Assembly: GCA_009776675.1 (NCBI GenBank)
Contig: WRNK01000014.1
Span: 2,721 to 13,611 of the forward strand
Direction of reading: 5' to 3'
Origin: Methanimicrococcus sp.
Lineage (GTDB): Archaea > Halobacteriota > Methanosarcinia > Methanosarcinales > Methanosarcinaceae
Length of the DNA stretch: 10,891 nucleotides
In this document: positions 7,193 through 10,891 of the stretch, one piece after another
Numbering within the stretch: the first letter of the stretch is position 1
Layout of the letters: each line of letters opens with the position of its first letter
Made by a program: the position numbers and the translations under genes
The notes under the pieces: generated by a model
Database searches by the model: none
Told to the model about the DNA's origin: nothing
The model's input: only the letters and a program-made list of their open reading frames with translations

Positions 7193-9106
7193 TCAGCCGA
7201 TAATTTGTTTGTATTTGTCTTCTCCGATTTCTTTGACTGTGTCAACCATTGTCTTAACTGACAAGAGAGAACCCTCTGGCGGCACTTCACAGCCGGTGGA
7301 CATGACATATTTGGATTGGCGGCCGCTGTCTTTGAGAGTTTGCAGCACACCGTCCATCAATTTGGCAGTGTCGTTTCTGATCTTTTGGAAGGTGGCTTCG
7401 TCGTTGTTCATGAACTGAACCGGATCAACTTCTCCCATCACACAGCAAATGTCGGAATATTCGGGAATCAAGTCGGCATAGTTCTTAGAACCCTTGTCGC
7501 GCTTCTTTTCGTAGTAAGCGTAACTGTACAAAGAGGTTCCAAACTTGCGGATTTGAATATCGAAGTGGACGGCATCGGCACAGTTGTGAATCACATACGG
7601 TGCATTGTATTTCTTAAAGACAGGCAGTTGTCTGTCATAGACATATTTGCCGTCAAATTCCCAATATTGGTCGGCACTCATGATGATGTTGTTTGACCAA
7701 AGGTTGTCGACACAAATGGCATCGGCAGCCCCTTCATCAAAGAATGCGGTAGAAACGGCATTGACAAAGCCTGTAATTTTGTCAAGCGCCTTGTGAACGG
7801 TTGCCGGATCGGCGTTCATATCGTGCAGGACACGATCTGCACCCATTGCTTGTGTCAAAGTAAGCAGCGGACCTTCGTGGAAGCCGACAAACGGTGCGTC
7901 GAGTTCTTCTTTGTGAAGTTTCTCTGTTGCCAATTTAGCGGCTTGGATGTGGTTGTAAATACGAGTTCCCTTCTTGACATCCGGAATTTCGATTTCCTCA
8001 TAGTCCTTGAGGTGAATGGCAGAGGGCGTGTCTTCATCGGGCATGATGACATCGGCACCGATGTCTGTAGACATAATAGACAAGTCGGTTAAGCCGACAT
8101 AAGTGTCAACATCCAAATATTTAACAGCGGCTTCTGCGGACGAGGCGAATTTTTCAGGGGTCGTTGCAAACTCTTTGTATGTGCACGGAACAAACTTACG
8201 TGTGATACCGCAAGCCAACGGGTAAACAGGCAATCTGTCCACCTTTTTATCGCCAAGAGCGGAAAAGACACGGTCTTTGTGTGACATTTTTGAGACTTGT
8301 TTGATGCCGACTTTGTTGTATTCGTCGATGACTTTCTTAGCTGTTTCAAGCCCAACGTTTCCGGCAGCAGAGGCTGCAGCTTTCTTTTTAAGAACAGCGT
8401 CTTTGTATTTTGTTTTTGTAATACTCAGTTTGGCATCACTCCAGCGCTCAGCGACCGGACCCAATTTTGCAGTGAGTTCTTTTGCCAAAGAAACTGCTGC
8501 AGATGCATCTTTTGCAGTACCGTCGGCACCGACACTTTCAGCATATTGTGGAGAAACCGGTGCACCGCCGACCAAGAATACAAGTGAGTCACGAAAACCG
8601 TTTTCAAGAAGCATTTCTGATATTTTATCCATGCCGGTCATGGTTGTTGTCATGAGAGCGCTGACAGATATAAGATCCGCTTTGTTTTCTTTAGCCGCTT
8701 CAATGAATTTTTCAAGAGGAACATCGTTTCCGAGATCTATCATTGTAAAACCAGCTGCTGCAAGCATGGTCTTAACAAGATTTTTGCCGATGTCGTGAAC
8801 ATCGCCTTCAATGGTTCCGATCACACCGGTTACAGAACGGGTAGACTCATCTTTTTTGATATGGGGCGTTAAGACGTCCATACCTTCATAAAGAGCGGCA
8901 GATGCGATCATTAAGTGCGGGACGAAAACTTCGCCGCGCTCATATTTATCGCCCATAACCGCCATACCCTTTGCAAGACCACCGATGATGGCTTCCTGCG
9001 GATCAATTCCCGCATCAAGCGCCTTTTGTGCATATTCCACCGCATCATCATCATTGCCGGTGATGACAGCATCTGCCAACGCTTTTAAAATTTCTTCTTT
9101 CGACAT
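7193..9106 (-). CDS. Fused corrinoid protein-methylcobamide:CoM methyltransferase (MtsD/F/H-like)
   Basis: A 637-residue fusion of two methylotrophic methanogenesis modules. Residues 1-215 are a cobalamin-binding protein of the MtbC/MttC type: a helical cap domain, then EGDVHDIGKN with the cobalt-ligating H104, and VGGAPVSPQYAESVGADG. A Lys/Ala-rich linker (about 220-285) leads to a UroD-fold methyltransferase of the MtaA/MtbA type starting near HKDRVFSALGDKKVDRLPV. The Zn/thiol site is seen as H507-x-C509 (VIHNCAD) and C606 (STGCEVPPEG). The same fused layout occurs in Methanosarcina acetivorans MtsD, MtsF and MtsH, which act on methylated sulfur compounds and coenzyme M; that substrate is inferred here. 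The ATG start is preceded by GGGTGA six bases upstream. No in-frame UAG (pyrrolysine) interrupts it. A long, repeat-containing region upstream suggests regulated expression. Family confidence high, substrate moderate. Confidence 0.92.
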   Translation of the reverse strand: MSKEEILKALADAVITGNDDDAVEYAQKALDAGIDPQEAIIGGLAKGMAVMGDKYERGEVFVPHLMIASAALYEGMDVLTPHIKKDESTRSVTGVIGTIEGDVHDIGKNLVKTMLAAAGFTMIDLGNDVPLEKFIEAAKENKADLISVSALMTTTMTGMDKISEMLLENGFRDSLVFLVGGAPVSPQYAESVGADGTAKDASAAVSLAKELTAKLGPVAERWSDAKLSITKTKYKDAVLKKKAAASAAGNVGLETAKKVIDEYNKVGIKQVSKMSHKDRVFSALGDKKVDRLPVYPLACGITRKFVPCTYKEFATTPEKFASSAEAAVKYLDVDTYVGLTDLSIMSTDIGADVIMPDEDTPSAIHLKDYEEIEIPDVKKGTRIYNHIQAAKLATEKLHKEELDAPFVGFHEGPLLTLTQAMGADRVLHDMNADPATVHKALDKITGFVNAVSTAFFDEGAADAICVDNLWSNNIIMSADQYWEFDGKYVYDRQLPVFKKYNAPYVIHNCADAVHFDIQIRKFGTSLYSYAYYEKKRDKGSKNYADLIPEYSDICCVMGEVDPVQFMNNDEATFQKIRNDTAKLMDGVLQTLKDSGRQSKYVMSTGCEVPPEGSLLSVKTMVDTVKEIGEDKYKQIIG

Positions 9107-9112
9107 ATCTAT

Positions 9113-9118
9113 TCACCC
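9113..9118 (-). promoter_or_regulatory. Shine-Dalgarno of the methyltransferase gene
   Basis: On the - strand GGGTGA lies six bases before the ATG at 9104-9106. GGTGA is the classic archaeal Shine-Dalgarno core, and it supports this start. Confidence 0.7.
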
Positions 9119-9208
9119 ATAAATCTAATTATATTACACACAACAACTCACTTGTAAGCTATCGAAAAACATTTTTCTGAAAAAAGATAGGCTCTGAGTC
9201 TGTCGTAC

Positions 9209-9246
9209 AAAGAAAAAAAGGTTTGAGAATATATAACCTAAACCTT
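9209..9246 (-). promoter_or_regulatory. T-tract hairpin with TATA-like loop, upstream of the methyltransferase gene
   Basis: On the - strand AAGGTTT (9240-9246) and AAACCTT (9218-9224) form a 7-bp inverted repeat followed by a T-rich run (9209-9217), resembling an intrinsic terminator. Its loop contains TTATATAT (9229-9236), a good archaeal TATA box whose start site would fall near 9204, leaving a leader of about 100 nt. The two readings (promoter or leader terminator) compete; I favour the promoter. Confidence 0.4.
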
Positions 9247-9311
9247 CTGATAAAATCAAATGCAATAACCATAATTTTTCATCAGATTTTATCAGAAGTT
9301 TTGATAAAATC
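9244..9311. repeat. Overlapping inverted repeats on TGATAAAATC
   Basis: Arm A (9244-9257, CTTCTGATAAAATC) is perfectly complementary to arm B (9285-9298) over 14 bp with a 27-nt loop. Arm B is also complementary over 10 bp to arm C (TGATAAAATC, 9302-9311) with a 7-nt loop. B can therefore pair with A or C but not both. The cluster sits just upstream of the TATA-like element of the methyltransferase gene. It could be regulator operator sites or, if transcribed, alternative RNA hairpins. Confidence 0.85.
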
Positions 9312-9388
9312 GACCGGTTTGATTCCATGAATCTCTTTGATAAATACAAAGCTGTTGTAATGTTCTAAAAAAATATCAATTTCAACCC

Positions 9389-9477
9389 GAAGCAGCGGTG
9401 GTGGAAGCAGCGACGATGGAAACTATGATAACGGAAGCTAGGTAACGGAAGCTAGGTAACGGAAGCATCAAACGGCA
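9389..9477. repeat. GGAAGC-based tandem repeat array
   Basis: About six units of 13-15 bp, most beginning (G)GAAGC. Two adjacent copies, 9433-9446 and 9447-9460 (GGAAGCTAGGTAAC), are identical and the rest are diverged. It lies 17 bp past the stop codon of the Imm11-like gene. Read on the + strand, the left half encodes a Gly/Ser/Asp/Asn-rich stretch ending at a stop at 9439, too short to call a gene. Confidence 0.75.
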
Positions 9478-9494
9478 GTGAAAAGCAGGCAAAA

Positions 9495-10109
9495 TCAGGG
9501 ATAGCTAACACCATAGTCGCTGATTGGAACGATGTCCACCCCTTTAACACAGAAAAGGCTGACGATGGATTTGTGGGCAACTATATACGGATCCAGCGAC
9601 CATCCCATCTTAAAAAGCCGGCGTTTAGACAAAGGCGTTTTTTGAAGCAAACTCTCGTTTAACGCGTAGGTATATATCGAGTACAGCGGTGGTTCCGTGT
9701 CTATCGGCTCAGGATCATAAGCGGAGGCTTCTCTGTCCCAGCAATCAAATTCTTCCGTAAACGTCAAAAACCAATAATTTTCATGCCATTCATCCTTTTG
9801 GTCGATAAAAATTGCCGGTTGGATTGCCAGATTTGGAATTTCAAATGTCCTCAGTTTATCGGCAATTCTGCTGCAAACCAGCAGATCATAGGCGTCAAAC
9901 AAAACATCCGGCGGCGGACTGATTGGAATTATATTATTTTCCTTTTTCTCCTCAGAAAAGCCGTCGAAAAAAATCAGCGGTTTCTCTCCCTCCGGCAGCA
10001 CTTCCGAACTATACCATTTTGCAGCAGTATCCATATCAGGCTCAAGATAAGGGAGGCGTTCATCATCCGGCTGAAGGATAAAAAAATATTCTTTGTCAAA
10101 GGTGCTCAT
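9495..10109 (-). CDS. Immunity protein of the DUF1629 (Imm11/MXAN_0049-like) family, probable
   Basis: A 204-residue soluble protein with no signal peptide or membrane segment. The layout matches DUF1629 immunity proteins: YFFILQPDDE at the N-terminus (residues 8-17), DLLVCSRIADKLR (75-87), YWFLTFTEEFDCWDREASAY (112-131), then RRLFKMGW (163-170) and a closing GVDIVPISDYG (190-200). Such proteins bind and neutralise a cognate polymorphic or contact-delivered toxin in the cytoplasm. The ATG is fixed by a perfect AGGAGG eight bases upstream. The gene follows a DUF3396 gene by 44 bp on the same strand, so the two form an immunity operon. No toxin is visible in the window; it would be expected beyond the right edge, or be absent if these are orphan immunity genes. 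The family call rests on pattern recognition of the conserved blocks; the toxin target is unknown. Confidence 0.75.
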   Translation of the reverse strand: MSTFDKEYFFILQPDDERLPYLEPDMDTAAKWYSSEVLPEGEKPLIFFDGFSEEKKENNIIPISPPPDVLFDAYDLLVCSRIADKLRTFEIPNLAIQPAIFIDQKDEWHENYWFLTFTEEFDCWDREASAYDPEPIDTEPPLYSIYTYALNESLLQKTPLSKRRLFKMGWSLDPYIVAHKSIVSLFCVKGVDIVPISDYGVSYP

Positions 10110-10117
10110 GATCGTTT

Positions 10118-10123
10118 CCTCCT
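10118..10123 (-). promoter_or_regulatory. Strong Shine-Dalgarno of the Imm11-like gene
   Basis: On the - strand a full AGGAGG, set in an A-rich context, lies eight bases before the ATG at 10107-10109, in the 44-bp gap after the DUF3396 stop. It is the strongest ribosome site in the window and points to efficient translation from a shared mRNA. Confidence 0.75.
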
Positions 10124-10153
10124 TTTTTTATTGGTTCGTTGGTTGGCAGCTGG

Positions 10154-10891
10154 TTATTTTTTTGCTTTCGATATTTTTTTTGCATAAAAACGGCGATCAC
10201 TTTCGGGCCAATCACTATCCGTATCGAAGCGTGCCATCCATTTTGGGCTGTTCTCGTCATCAAAACGCGGATTGGGATCATCTTCCCACGGATCGAGCGT
10301 GTATAATTGCAGAAAATCGCAGCGGATGGGTTTAATAAGGTCATTTGCAAGCACCGGCAACTCAGGAATGCCTTCATCGACAGGATACAGATTTAGTTCG
10401 CCCAGCTGAATCCACAGCGCAGGCTCACCATTCGGGTTATGTTTGTCCACGGGGTAAGGGATTTCGGTAATGCGGATGTCAGGATGTGCCAGTGCCTCTT
10501 TGACTTCCTCCACGCTCTTGCCAAGTTTGCTGCGCCACAGCGGGCTGAGAAGAAAACACCATGTCGGGGTGCGAATGCCGGCGCCGATACTACTGTAATC
10601 GATATAGCCGTCTTCGTCATCGTGGTAGTTGAATCCCATTTTTCCGGGGTGATCCACATCCAGACCATAAAAGTAATCGGCACAGATACGCTCCATCACA
10701 TCGCTTTCGTAGGCGCCCATGGTTCCAACCGTAGTTGTTCCGATTTCATACCCGCTGTAGCATTGTTCGGGTTTCAGTCGATGCAGCCACTTGATAATGA
10801 AATCGTTCCAAACCTGTTGATTATTGCTGCGATACCAACCGTCCCGAAAACTGATTTTGATTGTTGTGTAGTGGCTAAATGTTGTGTTGCT
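10154..10891 (-). CDS. DUF3396 / type VI immunity family protein, 5'-truncated by window edge, probable
   Basis: The frame is open to the right edge: 57 codons precede the first ATG (10718-10720), so the true start lies outside and 245 residues are visible. Features of DUF3396 are present: a Trp-containing segment (VWNDFIIKWLHRLKPEQCYSG), then YFYGLDVDHPG followed by an acidic patch. IRTPTWCFLLSPLW, the PALWIQLGELNLYP block (in the place of the family's aG-P-GD segment) and the terminal WMARFDTDSDWP follow. DUF3396 proteins are annotated as immunity proteins of type VI secretion or polymorphic toxin systems and act in the cytosol. No signal peptide or transmembrane stretch is seen in the visible part. 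The tail is basic (KKISKAKK). It is the upstream gene of the pair with the Imm11-like protein. An acquisition from gut or sediment bacteria is plausible. The family call is from motif memory. Confidence 0.75.
   Translation of the reverse strand, partial: SNTTFSHYTTIKISFRDGWYRSNNQQVWNDFIIKWLHRLKPEQCYSGYEIGTTTVGTMGAYESDVMERICADYFYGLDVDHPGKMGFNYHDDEDGYIDYSSIGAGIRTPTWCFLLSPLWRSKLGKSVEEVKEALAHPDIRITEIPYPVDKHNPNGEPALWIQLGELNLYPVDEGIPELPVLANDLIKPIRCDFLQLYTLDPWEDDPNPRFDDENSPKWMARFDTDSDWPESDRRFYAKKISKAKK

Larger units (their letters stand above)
9107..9494. other. Regulatory intergenic region upstream of the methyltransferase gene
   Basis: This 388-bp region contains no gene I can support. From the methyltransferase start outward it holds a Shine-Dalgarno, an AT-rich stretch, a T-tract hairpin with a TATA-like loop (9209-9246), overlapping inverted repeats (9244-9311), another TTTGATAAA element (9337-9345) and a GGAAGC tandem array (9389-9477). 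Several of these have their own entries. Confidence 0.6.

Noticed and set aside
7077..7418. A 113-residue + strand ORF with a hydrophobic N-terminus that looks like a signal or membrane segment.
   Set aside because: The hydrophobic part comes from the T-rich tract, and the rest is antisense to the strongly supported methyltransferase gene.
8277..8798. A 173-residue + strand ORF inside the methyltransferase region.
   Set aside because: It lies entirely antisense to the corrinoid domain, whose B12-binding motif and family match are unambiguous.
9134..9349. A 71-codon - strand ORF upstream of the methyltransferase gene.
   Set aside because: It spans the inverted repeats and the TATA-like element, has no homology or convincing ribosome site, and its composition follows the AT-rich spacer.

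Overview
This window reads as chromosomal DNA of a methanogenic archaeon. The left edge carries the large subunit of the archaea-specific replicative DNA polymerase D. A group II (thermosome-type) chaperonin and a corrinoid protein fused to a methylcobamide:coenzyme M-type methyltransferase lie further on. This combination suggests a methyl-using member of the Methanosarcinales, possibly a host-associated lineage such as Methanimicrococcus. The order is an inference from gene content and the genus is a guess.

Layout. The + strand holds the 3' part of the PolD DP2 gene (1-2367). After it comes a broken remnant of a DUF1016/YhcG-type PD-(D/E)XK nuclease gene (about 2435-2868). It has lost its catalytic core and carries a one-base frameshift in an A run. 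Everything from 3059 to the right edge is on the - strand. In transcription order (right to left) the genes are: a DUF3396 'type VI immunity' family gene cut by the window edge (10154-10891), a DUF1629/Imm11-type immunity gene (9495-10109), a fused corrinoid/methyltransferase gene (7193-9106), a hydantoinase/oxoprolinase (HyuA)-family ASKHA protein (4758-6740), and a divergent thermosome-like chaperonin (3059-4681).

How the genes may work together. The fused protein resembles the MtsD/MtsF/MtsH proteins of Methanosarcina, which link methylated sulfur compounds to coenzyme M methylation. The HyuA-family protein belongs to the same broad ATP-binding fold superfamily as RamA-type corrinoid reductive activators. 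It sits downstream of the methyltransferase and 76 bp upstream of the unusual chaperonin. A working hypothesis is a methyl-transfer module with its own ATP-driven activation or maturation factors; this is inference only. The two immunity genes form a tight pair with a strong Shine-Dalgarno between them. They look like bacterial-type polymorphic-toxin immunity genes held by an archaeon.

The non-coding DNA is unusually structured. Eight GATAA motifs, mostly 9-10 bp apart, lie directly upstream of the HyuA-like gene. Upstream of the methyltransferase gene, two overlapping inverted repeats built on TGATAAAATC share one arm and so could form mutually exclusive hairpins or a cluster of regulator sites. 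A short GGAAGC-based tandem repeat array follows the immunity pair.
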